Below are positions 6,866 to 15,264 of a stretch of 26,657 nucleotides of DNA, one piece after another (position 1 is the stretch's first letter; the number at the start of each line of letters is the position of its first letter). The DNA comes from Anaerolineaceae bacterium UBA4781 (GTDB lineage: Bacteria; Chloroflexota; Anaerolineae; Anaerolineales; Anaerolineaceae). The stretch spans positions 1-26,657 of the forward strand of contig DHHD01000059.1 in assembly GCA_002403105.1 (NCBI GenBank), in the 5' to 3' direction. The notes beneath the pieces are model-generated. The model was not told where the DNA came from, made no database searches, and saw only the letters and a list, made by a program, of their open reading frames with translations. Made by a program: the position numbers and the translations under genes.

Positions 6866-8311
6866 ATGCAGTATTTTACCGATATTGGTCTAGAAGTTCA
6901 CGTAGAATTATCAACCCGCACAAAAATGTTCTGCGGCTGTCTGGTTGTCGACCCAACAGTCGCACAACCCAATACTGCGGTTTGTCCGGTGTGTCTGGGG
7001 ATGCCCGGCACACTACCGGTAGTGAACAAACAAGCGGTAGCTTTCGCGATCAAAGCCGGTTTGGCTCTCCATTGCCAGATTGCCGAACGCAGTATCTTTG
7101 CACGTAAGAACTATTTTTATCCTGATCTTCCCAAAGGATTTCAAATATCTCAATATGAGCTTCCTGTTGCTTTTGAAGGCTCGATCGGTATCACCACATC
7201 CCAGGGAAAGAAGAATATTCGCATCCGCCGTGCACATTTGGAAGAGGATACCGGAAAGTTAGAGCACTGCAATCAACAGGGTGAAACCTATTCGCTCGTC
7301 GATCTTAATCGTGCAGGAATTCCATTATTGGAAATTGTGACCGAACCCGACATGCACACCATTGAAGAAGTGCGCGCGTACAGCCAGGAGCTGCGTCTGC
7401 TGCTGCGTTATCTGGAAGTGACCAGTGGGGATATGGAAAAAGGTGCCATGCGTTTTGAAGCCAATGTTTCCATGCGCCCCAACGATAATGAAGCGCTCGG
7501 TACACGTGTTGAAATAAAAAATCTCAACAGCATTCACTCCATGGAAAAAGCCATTGCTTATGAGCTTGAGCGCCAGCAGAAGATATTGGAAGAAGGCGGA
7601 GCCATTTTACAGGAAACACTGGGATGGAGCGAAACTCGCTCAGAAACCTTTAGCCAGAGAAGTAAAGAAGAAGCGCATGATTACCGCTATTTTCCGGAGC
7701 CAGATCTACCTCCCTTGATCGTTGAAAAAACCTGGATCGAAACCATTGCCAGTGAGATCCCCGAACTGCCAGAACAAAAACGCGTACGGTATAAAGCTGA
7801 AATGAGTTTACCCGCTGAAAAAATTGAATCCTTGATCCAGGATAAATCGGTCAGTAGCTATTTTGAGGAAACAGTAAAACGATCAGGTGAAATTACTGCA
7901 AATACTGTCGCGAATTGGATCGTGGGTGATCTATTTGGTTGGATGAATGAATCGGGGTGTTCCATTCAAGACATCAAAGTGAGTCCTGCTGAATTGGTGA
8001 GTTTGATCCAATTTCACGAACAGAGAGTGATCAATAAGAATTCTGCCAAAGAAGTCTTGCATGAAATGTTGCAGACTGGTAAACCTGCCCGGCAAATTAT
8101 CCAGGATAAGGGATTGAAGCAGGTTTCTTCCACCGATGAATTGGAAAAGACCATCACGCAAATTTTACAGAAATTTCCTGAAGAGGTTTCCAGCTACCAT
8201 GCTGGCAAAGAAACGATCTTTAACTGGTTGTTTGGTCAGGTAATGCAGGCCACCCGGGGTAAAGGTGATCCTCAAATAGTAAAAGTAATTCTCAAGAAAA
8301 TGCTCTCATAA
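6866..8311 (+). CDS. gatB: Aspartyl/glutamyl-tRNA(Asn/Gln) amidotransferase subunit B
   Basis: GatB is the kinase and transamidation subunit of GatCAB, which converts misacylated Glu-tRNA(Gln) and/or Asp-tRNA(Asn) to the correct amide. The 481 residues have family length. Signatures are IGLEVHVELSTRTKMFCGC at 7-25, the zinc cysteines Cys23, Cys25, Cys40 and Cys43, RRAHLEEDTGKLEH, DLNRAGIPLLEIVTEPD, VEIKNLNS, and KEEAHDYRYFPEPDLPPL. The last 150 residues form the helical YqeY-like tail that binds the tRNA. No strong ribosome binding site precedes ATG 6866 (only GGAA). gatA and gatC are not in the window, so the subunits are encoded apart here. Its presence implies that the organism uses the indirect route for Gln and/or Asn tRNA charging. 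Confidence 0.96.
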   Translation: MQYFTDIGLEVHVELSTRTKMFCGCLVVDPTVAQPNTAVCPVCLGMPGTLPVVNKQAVAFAIKAGLALHCQIAERSIFARKNYFYPDLPKGFQISQYELPVAFEGSIGITTSQGKKNIRIRRAHLEEDTGKLEHCNQQGETYSLVDLNRAGIPLLEIVTEPDMHTIEEVRAYSQELRLLLRYLEVTSGDMEKGAMRFEANVSMRPNDNEALGTRVEIKNLNSIHSMEKAIAYELERQQKILEEGGAILQETLGWSETRSETFSQRSKEEAHDYRYFPEPDLPPLIVEKTWIETIASEIPELPEQKRVRYKAEMSLPAEKIESLIQDKSVSSYFEETVKRSGEITANTVANWIVGDLFGWMNESGCSIQDIKVSPAELVSLIQFHEQRVINKNSAKEVLHEMLQTGKPARQIIQDKGLKQVSSTDELEKTITQILQKFPEEVSSYHAGKETIFNWLFGQVMQATRGKGDPQIVKVILKKMLS

Positions 8312-8385
8312 AACATATCCATGGTGGCTTGAGTGTCCCATTTTTATACCGAAAGACATCATCCCGATTGGAGAGGTTCTTCATC

Positions 8386-8413
8386 TTGACGCATGCATAG
8401 GAACCTTTACACT
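8386..8413 (+). promoter_or_regulatory. gdhA promoter with overlapping inverted repeat
   Basis: TTGACG at 8386-8391 is followed after 16 bases by TACACT at 8408-8413. The -10 box lies in a six-base inverted repeat, ACCTTT (8403-8408) and AAAGGT (8414-8419), which could be an operator or coincidence. The start would be near 8420, giving a leader of about 90 bases before the gene. Confidence 0.55.
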
Positions 8414-8429
8414 AAAGGTATACAATCAA

Positions 8430-8481
8430 GGCAATGGGGAAAAACCTCAATCAAAATGCAGGTTTCCCGGTTTTTGTTGCC
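8430..8481 (+). promoter_or_regulatory. Possible leader hairpin of gdhA
   Basis: AAAAACC at 8440-8446 pairs with GGTTTTT at 8469-8475, and GGCAA at 8430-8434 pairs with TTGCC at 8477-8481 around an asymmetric internal loop, giving 12 base pairs in the predicted leader. It does not match any riboswitch I recognise. It might act as an attenuator or stabiliser. It holds the only structure I see in the 200-base gap between gatB and gdhA besides the promoter. Confidence 0.4.
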
Positions 8482-8511
8482 TGAAACCAAAGTTAGCGGA
8501 GAGAATGTATC

Positions 8512-9798
8512 ATGAATGAAACAACCAACGCCTTTCAAATGGCTCAACAGCAGTTTGACCATGTGGCAGAACAGTTAAGGTTGGACCCCCAGGTACGCGA
8601 ATATTTACGCTGGCCTATGCGCGAATATCATTTTCGCATTCCTGTGCGTATGGACGATGGCACATTAAAATCTTTCGAGGGTTTTCGTGTGCAGCATAAC
8701 GATGCACGCGGACCATGCAAAGGTGGAATTCGCCTTCATCCTTCTGAAACTGTGGATACTGTTCGTGCACTGGCAACCTGGATGACCTGGAAATGTGCAG
8801 TCGCCGATATCCCACTGGGTGGTGGAAAAGGCGGCGTGATCGTCGATCCCGCTACACTCAAGGTCTCTGAAAAAGAGCGCTTGTGCCGTGGGTATATTCA
8901 AAATATCTGGCGGGAAATTGGCCCGCGCCGTGATGTACCCGCTCCCGATGTTGGCTCAACCCCTCAAATGATGGGTTGGATGATGGATGAATATTCCAAA
9001 TTGGCTGGCGAATATACCCCCGGTGTGATCACCGGAAAACCCGTTGGTGGTGGTGGTTCACAGGGCAGAACGGAAGCTACTGGTTATGGTGTCATTTTCA
9101 ACCTGCGCGAAGCAATGCTGCGCATGAAAATTGATCCTGAAAAAAGTTCAGTCGCCATTCAGGGCTTTGGCAATGTGGCACAATATGCTGCCATCGGATT
9201 TAAAGAACTGCTCAAAGGAAAAGTGATCTGCGTCTCCTATTGGGATCGCCATGACCGCACCTCGTATGTTGTCAGCAAAGAAGATGGCATTGACGGCAGA
9301 TATCTGCAATCCATCACCGATCAATACGGCACCATTGACAAAGAAAAAGCCAAAGCTGTTGGTTACAAGATCGAAGATGGCAGTGTTTGGCTGCAAAAAG
9401 ATGTGGATGTGCTCATCCCGGCTGCCATCGAAGGGCAGATCAATGCGGAAACAGTTCTTCAGATCAGTGACAAAGTGCGCATCATCGCCGAAGGTGCCAA
9501 TGGGCCTACCACACCCGAAGCAGATGAAGTGCTGAAGAAAAAGAATGTCTTCGTCATTCCCGATTTCCTCTGCAATGCAGGTGGTGTGACTGTTTCATAC
9601 TTTGAAAGTGTTCAAAATGATATGAATTTTTACTGGACCCGCAAAGAAGTATTGGAACGGCTGGATGATAAAATCACCGAAGCCTTCAAGAGCGTTTATG
9701 ATATGAGTCAGAGTGAAAAAGTGTTCATGCGCGATGCGGCTTATATGGTTGCTATCAATCGTGTTGTCATAGCCATGCAGTTGCGTGGTTGGATCTGA
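8512..9798 (+). CDS. gdhA: Glu/Leu/Phe/Val dehydrogenase, probably glutamate dehydrogenase
   Basis: The enzyme interconverts glutamate and 2-oxoglutarate plus ammonia with NAD(P). The 428 residues fit the hexameric glutamate dehydrogenase class. Key marks are GPCKGGIR with Lys70, PLGGGKGG with the catalytic Lys106, PAPDVGS with Asp146, and the dinucleotide loop GFGNVAQ at 218-224. After the second Rossmann strand the family usually has SDS-G; here it reads SYWDRHDRTSY, a longer and different loop, so coenzyme preference should not be guessed from the usual rule. GGAGAG at 8498-8503 lies eight bases before the ATG. The gene has its own promoter, leader and terminator and is transcribed alone. 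A leucine or phenylalanine dehydrogenase is less likely at this length. Confidence 0.9.
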   Translation: MNETTNAFQMAQQQFDHVAEQLRLDPQVREYLRWPMREYHFRIPVRMDDGTLKSFEGFRVQHNDARGPCKGGIRLHPSETVDTVRALATWMTWKCAVADIPLGGGKGGVIVDPATLKVSEKERLCRGYIQNIWREIGPRRDVPAPDVGSTPQMMGWMMDEYSKLAGEYTPGVITGKPVGGGGSQGRTEATGYGVIFNLREAMLRMKIDPEKSSVAIQGFGNVAQYAAIGFKELLKGKVICVSYWDRHDRTSYVVSKEDGIDGRYLQSITDQYGTIDKEKAKAVGYKIEDGSVWLQKDVDVLIPAAIEGQINAETVLQISDKVRIIAEGANGPTTPEADEVLKKKNVFVIPDFLCNAGGVTVSYFESVQNDMNFYWTRKEVLERLDDKITEAFKSVYDMSQSEKVFMRDAAYMVAINRVVIAMQLRGWI

Positions 9799-9816
9799 GC
9801 CAATCCCTTAGATTAC

Positions 9817-9847
9817 AAAGCCAGATGAGATTTCATCTGGCTTTTTT
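9817..9847 (+). terminator. Intrinsic terminator of gdhA
   Basis: A perfect 12-bp stem (9817-9828 with 9833-9844) has the four-base loop GATT; its 3' arm runs into a tract of seven T residues (9841 is C, then T). It separates gdhA from dnaN. Confidence 0.92.
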
Positions 9848-9888
9848 ATTAGTTATTAGAAAATATTTATTTACTGATTATCAATCCA

Positions 9889-9908
9889 CGACTGGAAATT
9901 TCCAGTCG
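9889..9908. promoter_or_regulatory. 20-bp perfect palindrome over the dnaN -35 region
   Basis: The palindrome CGACTGGAAATTTCCAGTCG covers the candidate -35 box of dnaN. Its size and position fit an operator for a dimeric regulator. It is not a terminator, since the gdhA terminator lies 45 bases upstream and no T tract follows. A shorter relative, CTGGAATTTCC, occupies the same place before the aminotransferase gene. Confidence 0.55.
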
Positions 9909-9921
9909 CTCGTTGTATACT
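9893..9921 (+). promoter_or_regulatory. dnaN promoter
   Basis: TGGAAA at 9893-9898 and TATACT at 9916-9921 are separated by 17 bases. The -10 box is good; the -35 box matches the consensus at only four positions, which suggests dependence on an activator or on the palindrome that overlaps it. The start would be near 9928, 30 bases before the dnaN ATG. Confidence 0.55.
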
Positions 9922-9957
9922 TTTTACAACCCATTCAATCCGGGAGGGAGTAATCGC

Positions 9958-11085
9958 ATGAAATTATCTGTCTCGCAACCACAACTTGCTCACGGGCTTG
10001 GCATTGTCACACGGGCTGTTTCCCCCCGCAGCACTCTACCAGTGTTGAATAATATCCTGCTTGCCACAGATGAAGGACGTCTGCGACTATCAGCTACCAA
10101 TCTTGAATTGGGGATCACAAAATGGATTGGCGCGCAGATCCAGGAAGAAGGATCCATCACGATCCCGGCTCGTATTTTCTCCGATCTGATCGGTGCGCTG
10201 CCCGGTAATACGGTTGATCTTACTTTAAACACCCGCACTCAAACTCTCAACATTCACTGCGGTACTTCCAATTTTGACATCAAAGGCATTGATGCACAGG
10301 AATTTCCCCCCATGCCGGTTCCCGATCTTCAGAACGGTGTGGAATTGAATATCTCGGATTTCAAAGAGATGATCCAGCAGGTTAGTTTTGCGGCTTCCAC
10401 CGATGAAGCGCGCCCTGTTTTACAGGGTGTCATGATGGAAATAGGCAATAACGAAATCACTCTGGCTGCCACTGATGGATTCCGTATTTCCGTCAAGAAA
10501 ACCTCCCTTTCTACTCCTGTGTCAGCTCCTGTAAAAGTCATTATCCCCGCCCGCTCTTTGAGCGAACTTGCCCGCATCGCCACCAATGGGGATGAAACCA
10601 TCAGTATGGTCGTACCCGAAGGACGTGGTCAAGCGATTTTCCATCTTAAAGATGCAGAATTGGTGTCACAATTGATCGACGGAAAATTCCCCGATTATAA
10701 CGCGATCATCCCGCGCAGTTTCAAAACCAATACAACGATCACAACTGTGGAATTTCAAAAAGCTTGCCGGCAAGCTGAGATCATCGCGCGAGAAAGCAAT
10801 AATGTCATCCGCATGCATATCCAACCGCAAGAACAGGGCCCCGGTATTGTTGAATTTTCAACTCAATCAGAAGAGCGGGGTTCCGGTGAAGTGGTGCTGG
10901 AAGCAAATATTGATGGACCGGAATTATTGATCGCTTTCAACGTAAGCTATTTGCTCAACGTTCTGGATGTGATCTCCACTCCCAATACCATTCTGGCAAC
11001 CAATGCGGATAATACCCCGGGGTTGATTCGGCCGGTTGGCGATGAATCATACTTGCACGTAATCATGCCAATGCACCTCGGATAA
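9958..11085 (+). CDS. dnaN: DNA polymerase III beta subunit (sliding clamp)
   Basis: DnaN forms the ring that tethers the replicative polymerase to DNA. The 375-residue product has the three repeated clamp domains. Family features are MKLSVSQPQLAHGLGIVTRAVSPRS at the N-terminus (the early loading helix and strand), PVLNNILL at about 29-36, ATDGFRIS in domain 2, and the C-terminal GDESYLHVIMPMHL, which corresponds to the partner-binding end of the clamp. The open frame extends back to 9913, but GGGAGGGAG at 9942-9950 lies seven bases before ATG 9958, and the promoter start near 9928 excludes the longer form. dnaA and recF, frequent neighbours of dnaN elsewhere, are absent here; dnaN is a single-gene unit. 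Confidence 0.96.
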   Translation: MKLSVSQPQLAHGLGIVTRAVSPRSTLPVLNNILLATDEGRLRLSATNLELGITKWIGAQIQEEGSITIPARIFSDLIGALPGNTVDLTLNTRTQTLNIHCGTSNFDIKGIDAQEFPPMPVPDLQNGVELNISDFKEMIQQVSFAASTDEARPVLQGVMMEIGNNEITLAATDGFRISVKKTSLSTPVSAPVKVIIPARSLSELARIATNGDETISMVVPEGRGQAIFHLKDAELVSQLIDGKFPDYNAIIPRSFKTNTTITTVEFQKACRQAEIIARESNNVIRMHIQPQEQGPGIVEFSTQSEERGSGEVVLEANIDGPELLIAFNVSYLLNVLDVISTPNTILATNADNTPGLIRPVGDESYLHVIMPMHLG

Positions 11086-11121
11086 TCGGGATTTATGTAA
11101 TCGAGTCTCTCAAGCACATTT

Positions 11122-11130
11122 TGTTATAAT
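11122..11130 (+). promoter_or_regulatory. Extended -10 promoter of the PEP/pyruvate-binding protein gene
   Basis: The motif TG-T-TATAAT is a perfect extended -10 element. No good -35 box is present 16-18 bases upstream, which extended -10 promoters do not need. The start near 11137 gives a leader of about 90 bases. The remaining 140-base gap after dnaN shows no terminator. Confidence 0.55.
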
Positions 11131-11228
11131 CGCTGAACAGAATAGAAGCTTTCTTTTCATCTATGTAAATTGAGTCTATTTTTATTTCTGCAGCTTCTTT
11201 TCTATTTCAGTATTAAGGAAGTTTAAAA

Positions 11229-13562
11229 ATGCAGGATTTTTCAAATTCCACGGATCGCTTAATGAGTATTACTCTGGCTATAGGGCAATATCCTATCCTC
11301 AGCGATCGCATCCGCATTAAGATGCGCCAGGAATTATTTCGCCGAAATATCATCACGCAGGTTGATCTTGAATCGGAAGTACGCGATAAAGCCATTCAAT
11401 CACAAGAACGGGAAGGTGTGAATAATCCGCTTGGTGAAGAATCAGCCGATATGTGGGAAAAACGCACCACCCGCGTGCGCGATCAGCTCACTGATTTACT
11501 TTTCAGTCAGCACTTTTCTTTTGACCTGTTTCAAGAGATCGTCACTCGCGTTTTGGTGGAGAACGGTATTCCCACCGATCGACATACCATCGATTTCAAT
11601 CCGGAATTGGCTCCCCAGGAATTGGTCTTTGAACACGCCTGGTCCATTTTAAGATTGCCGCCTGATGAACAAAAACAGTATTATCACAATCTTGAAGAAT
11701 CGGTGGTTGTTTTGATCCGTACTATGATCAGCGACCAGTTACCCTATATCAACATAGCCAAACGCTGGTTTACCATTCAAGATCTGTCTGATATCAGAAA
11801 GAGAAAGATCGGAACCGGACGTATCGGTGGGAAGGCAGCCGGAATGCTGTTGGCTCACCGCATCCTTGAAAATGAACTGGATGATGATCTCAAACCGCTT
11901 CTTTCAAAACCCGACTACTACTTCATCGGTTCGAACGAACAATATTCTTTCATTACCATAAACCGCTTCGAACGCTGGAATGATCAAAAATATAAAAGCG
12001 AAGAGCAGATGCGCGAGGATTATCCAAAGATCGTTGATGGTTTTTTAAAGGGTAATTTTCCGACCGATATTCAGGAAAAATTGGAAGTGCTATTACAGCA
12101 GGTAGGAAAATCCCCACTCATTGTACGCTCTTCCAGTTTGCTCGAAGATTCATTCGGCACTTCCTTTGCCGGAAAATACGATAGTTTCTTTTTACCCAAC
12201 CAGGGCACCCAAAAAGAGAATCTGACTGCATTGACCCAGGCCATCGCCCGGGTTTGGGCATCCACCCTGAACCCGAATGCGCTGCTGTATCGCCGCAAAA
12301 AGGGATTGCAGGATTACGACGAACGCATGGCTATTTTGATCATGAAAGTGGAAGGGGAACGATTTGGCAAATATTATCTGCCGGACGCTGCCGGTGTAGC
12401 CTTCAGTCGCAACCTTTACCGTTGGACACCCCAGATTCACCGGGAAGATGGATTCGTGCGGCTGGTCTGGGGATTGGGCACCCGCGCCGTGGATCGGGTT
12501 GGAAATGATTATCCACGCCTGATCGCTCTCAGCCATCCGCTGCTGCGTCCAATGCCTGATTTTGAAACTATTGAACGCTGTTCGCAAAAATACGTGGACC
12601 TGATCAATATTGAAGAGAATTCTTTTACTACGTTGCCCATTCATGATGTTATCAGCAGTGAGTATATGCCATTGCAGTACATCGCTCAATTAAGCGAGGA
12701 GGGTTATTTCGCGCCCCTGCACAGCCGATTGATGGAAAAAGATCGCAAACGCATTGTTTTAACTTTTGATGAAATGTTGCGTAAGACTAATTTTGCTTTA
12801 AGTATGCGTAAAATATTACAAAAATTGGAAAATAACTACAACGCACCCGTCGATATGGAATTCACACTGCATTTGGAAGAGAAAGAAGTGGGAAACCCCA
12901 CCATTCAGTACACCATCCTGCAGTGCCGCCCGCAAAGCCATCTTTCGGATAGCCCCGAAGGGCAAATTCCTGCCAACCTGGAAGAAAAAAATATTCTCTT
13001 TTCTACATATTTCATGGTGCCGCGAGGGATGGTCACCAATATTACATATGCTTTGTTCGTTCCTCCTGAAGAATATTACAAGTTGGATGAGGTCGGACGT
13101 TTTAAACTGGCGCGTGCCATCGGTCAATTAAATTCCAAAATGCTTGAAAAGCAATATGTGTTGATCGGACCCGGAAGATGGGGCAGCACCAACACCGATC
13201 TGGGTGTGCCGGTCGCATACAGCGATATTTTCAATACTGCTGCTTTGATCGAGCTTTCAGGTAAGAATATTGGCGCAGCACCTGAACCATCTCTGGGCAC
13301 GCATTTCTTCCAGGATCTTCTGGAGGCTCAGATCTTTCCACTTGCCATCCTGGTAGATGATCCGGAAAATGTCTTTCAAAAATCATTCTTCTATCATGTC
13401 CCAAATCGTTTGGGTGATTTCATAACCGCTGACGATTGGCTAAAGAATATCCTGCGCTTACTCCCAGTATCCACTTACAGAAAAGACAATCATCTAAAGA
13501 TCATTATGGATGAAGAAAAAAGTTATGCGGTTGGTTTCTTAGAGCCTGATAAAAAGGATTAA
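11229..13562 (+). CDS. PEP/pyruvate-binding domain protein of unknown activity
   Basis: The centre of this 777-residue protein is the ATP-grasp-like N-terminal domain of PEP synthase and pyruvate phosphate dikinase: RIGGKAAGM at about 198-206, the nucleotide-binding IVRSSSLLEDSFGTSFAGKY at about 298-317 (Arg300), and the closing ILQCRPQS near 560. The parts that make those enzymes work are not seen: there is no phosphohistidine domain with its G-G-x-T-S/C-H motif and no PEP barrel. Instead residues 1-180 are a helical region I cannot assign, and the last 200 contain GPGRWGS at about 647-653 and GTHFFQDL at about 690-697, which mark a distinct subfamily. AAGGAAG lies seven bases before ATG 11229. 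It may phosphorylate a protein or small molecule, but that is a guess. A terminator separates it from the convergent DUF2334 gene. Confidence 0.8.
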   Translation: MQDFSNSTDRLMSITLAIGQYPILSDRIRIKMRQELFRRNIITQVDLESEVRDKAIQSQEREGVNNPLGEESADMWEKRTTRVRDQLTDLLFSQHFSFDLFQEIVTRVLVENGIPTDRHTIDFNPELAPQELVFEHAWSILRLPPDEQKQYYHNLEESVVVLIRTMISDQLPYINIAKRWFTIQDLSDIRKRKIGTGRIGGKAAGMLLAHRILENELDDDLKPLLSKPDYYFIGSNEQYSFITINRFERWNDQKYKSEEQMREDYPKIVDGFLKGNFPTDIQEKLEVLLQQVGKSPLIVRSSSLLEDSFGTSFAGKYDSFFLPNQGTQKENLTALTQAIARVWASTLNPNALLYRRKKGLQDYDERMAILIMKVEGERFGKYYLPDAAGVAFSRNLYRWTPQIHREDGFVRLVWGLGTRAVDRVGNDYPRLIALSHPLLRPMPDFETIERCSQKYVDLINIEENSFTTLPIHDVISSEYMPLQYIAQLSEEGYFAPLHSRLMEKDRKRIVLTFDEMLRKTNFALSMRKILQKLENNYNAPVDMEFTLHLEEKEVGNPTIQYTILQCRPQSHLSDSPEGQIPANLEEKNILFSTYFMVPRGMVTNITYALFVPPEEYYKLDEVGRFKLARAIGQLNSKMLEKQYVLIGPGRWGSTNTDLGVPVAYSDIFNTAALIELSGKNIGAAPEPSLGTHFFQDLLEAQIFPLAILVDDPENVFQKSFFYHVPNRLGDFITADDWLKNILRLLPVSTYRKDNHLKIIMDEEKSYAVGFLEPDKKD

Positions 13563-13580
13563 ATTTTTTATCCGTTAAAA

Positions 13581-13613
13581 ATAAATACCCGGCTTTTCGA
13601 TCCGGGTATTTAT
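13581..13613. terminator. Bidirectional terminator between convergent genes
   Basis: A perfect 12-bp stem (13581-13592 with 13602-13613) has a nine-base loop. On the minus strand it is followed by TTTTAACGG, a fair T tract, so it ends the DUF2334 transcript well; on the plus strand the tail is poor in T, but the hairpin lies only 19 bases past the PEP-binding gene. Confidence 0.8.
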
Positions 13614-13644
13614 ATCTTCTACTACTAGAACATTTGTACTATTT

Positions 13645-15246
13645 CTACTCCACTGGCATTTCCTGCAATAGATCCGTTACACTGATAAAAGTGTAGCCGA
13701 TATCTTCCAACCCATTGATCGTGTCGTAAAAATCCTGTGAAGGCTGCCAGTGATGGAACATAAAAGACACCACCCCATCCCTGACAACTGAATACATATC
13801 TGCAAGTTCGAGTTTTCCTTCGGGCGTTGGGAGAACACCAAATTCGGGTTCTCCGCCTTCCTCAAGGTATCCTAGATTTTCAGGAATAATGCGCAAACCA
13901 TAATTCGATTTGAAGATTTGGTATGGAAATGTTTGTGTTATATACAGAATTTTTGTGTAATCAATACTGGAATTTTCTGAAACAGTATTCAGGTCATTGA
14001 AAACCTGAACACGTTCATAAACAACTTTAAAAGAATCAGGGAGAGCAAAATAGGTATTGGGAGAAGCCGCATAATGGGGTGTCTCCCAGATCAGTGGAGC
14101 GTAACCCAGTGCTTTTTCAAATTGTGCAACGCCAGCTTTGATCCGTTCGTCTGCCCAAGTGTAACTATCTTCGGGAAATGGCTTATCCTGTTCTCCATCC
14201 CAGAATTCGTAATCGACACCCGTAATGGAATCATATTGATGAGTGTAACCATGCAAAACAGGGGTTCCACCCCGTTTGACCATATAGGTGATTAAATCTT
14301 GCAGCATGAAATCTTCATAAAGATACACCGTCTTTCCGGGTTCTCCCCATACACCTTCAGGATCGGTATAAACGGGAATTACACCAAAAGCAAACGGAAT
14401 ATCTTTCTCGTAGAGAAAATCCACCAATTCTTTTACCAGGTCGTAATTTGTATTCCCGGGCATGAGATCTTCAAAACGCACCAATGCTCGGTGGCTTTCT
14501 GCCACATTGGTATCAAGAAGATCATGCAGCATGTCGGCGAAAACCAAATAGCTGGTGTAGAAGTTAGCCATTGGATTATGTGTAATGTAGAAAAAATCCC
14601 CACAGCGAATGGCATATGGTTGATCTTTGGCGCCTGTTATTTGAAGCGTTGCTAATTCTTCACACTGCGATCCTGATTCAATGCTAACCAGGTTAAAATA
14701 AACGTCAGATTCAAGACGAGGCAGTTCTTTTTCTTTATAGATTATTTTAACCTCCGGATTGATGATCTCTGCCTCAACGTATTCAAATCCGAGCTTTTCA
14801 GTTGCACCCCATTCTTCATTTTTGAATAACTGCCAAATATTGGAGTTTATCCATAAAAATGGATGATCTGATTTAATAACATCTTCCAGAAAATCATCAC
14901 GCAAAGGATAATCGTAGATATTGCCAATATAAATTCCAGCGGTATATTCATCGAGCATTCCACCCCGATAATCGGCGACATCCACGATTGAAACACCTGT
15001 GTCGAAATGGCCTAAAAGATTGAACACCATATTGGCATAGATCTTTCCATAGTTCCATTGGTCAACTGGATCATCATCGTAGTAAATGACCACCTTTTTC
15101 ATTGTGGCCGATTCAATTCTTTGAGAGATTTCTATTTGATTTATAACTGGTATTTTTTTCTGTGTGCATCCCAACAACAGTACCAGGCAAAACATTATCA
15201 GCATGATGGAATTTTTTCTTTTTATCCAGTGATCACTTTTCTTCAT
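13645..15246 (-). CDS. DUF2334 lipoprotein, polysaccharide-deacetylase-like
   Basis: The N-terminus has a basic start, a hydrophobic stretch and the lipobox LLLGC with Cys27, so the mature protein should be lipid-anchored outside the membrane. Residues from about 250 form a DUF2334 domain, a relative of polysaccharide deacetylases: ALVRFEDL at about 254-261 (Asp260), LHGYTHQY at about 331-338, and WETPHYAAS at about 387-395. These Asp and His residues are the sort that bind the metal in carbohydrate esterases. Residues 40-245 form a separate N-terminal domain that I do not recognise. GAGGGAGGG precedes the ATG. The gene is last of three with the ABC-2 permease 18 bases upstream, suggesting a role on a glycan or other exported material. 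Substrate unknown. Confidence 0.82.
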   Translation of the reverse strand: MKKSDHWIKRKNSIMLIMFCLVLLLGCTQKKIPVINQIEISQRIESATMKKVVIYYDDDPVDQWNYGKIYANMVFNLLGHFDTGVSIVDVADYRGGMLDEYTAGIYIGNIYDYPLRDDFLEDVIKSDHPFLWINSNIWQLFKNEEWGATEKLGFEYVEAEIINPEVKIIYKEKELPRLESDVYFNLVSIESGSQCEELATLQITGAKDQPYAIRCGDFFYITHNPMANFYTSYLVFADMLHDLLDTNVAESHRALVRFEDLMPGNTNYDLVKELVDFLYEKDIPFAFGVIPVYTDPEGVWGEPGKTVYLYEDFMLQDLITYMVKRGGTPVLHGYTHQYDSITGVDYEFWDGEQDKPFPEDSYTWADERIKAGVAQFEKALGYAPLIWETPHYAASPNTYFALPDSFKVVYERVQVFNDLNTVSENSSIDYTKILYITQTFPYQIFKSNYGLRIIPENLGYLEEGGEPEFGVLPTPEGKLELADMYSVVRDGVVSFMFHHWQPSQDFYDTINGLEDIGYTFISVTDLLQEMPVE

Positions 15247-15264
15247 CGCTGCCCTCCCTCTATC

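Noticed and set aside
12192..12689. Long reading frame on the minus strand (165 codons) inside the PEP/pyruvate-binding gene
   Set aside because: It lies wholly antisense to a gene with clear domain motifs, has no ribosome binding site, and its product has no recognisable fold.
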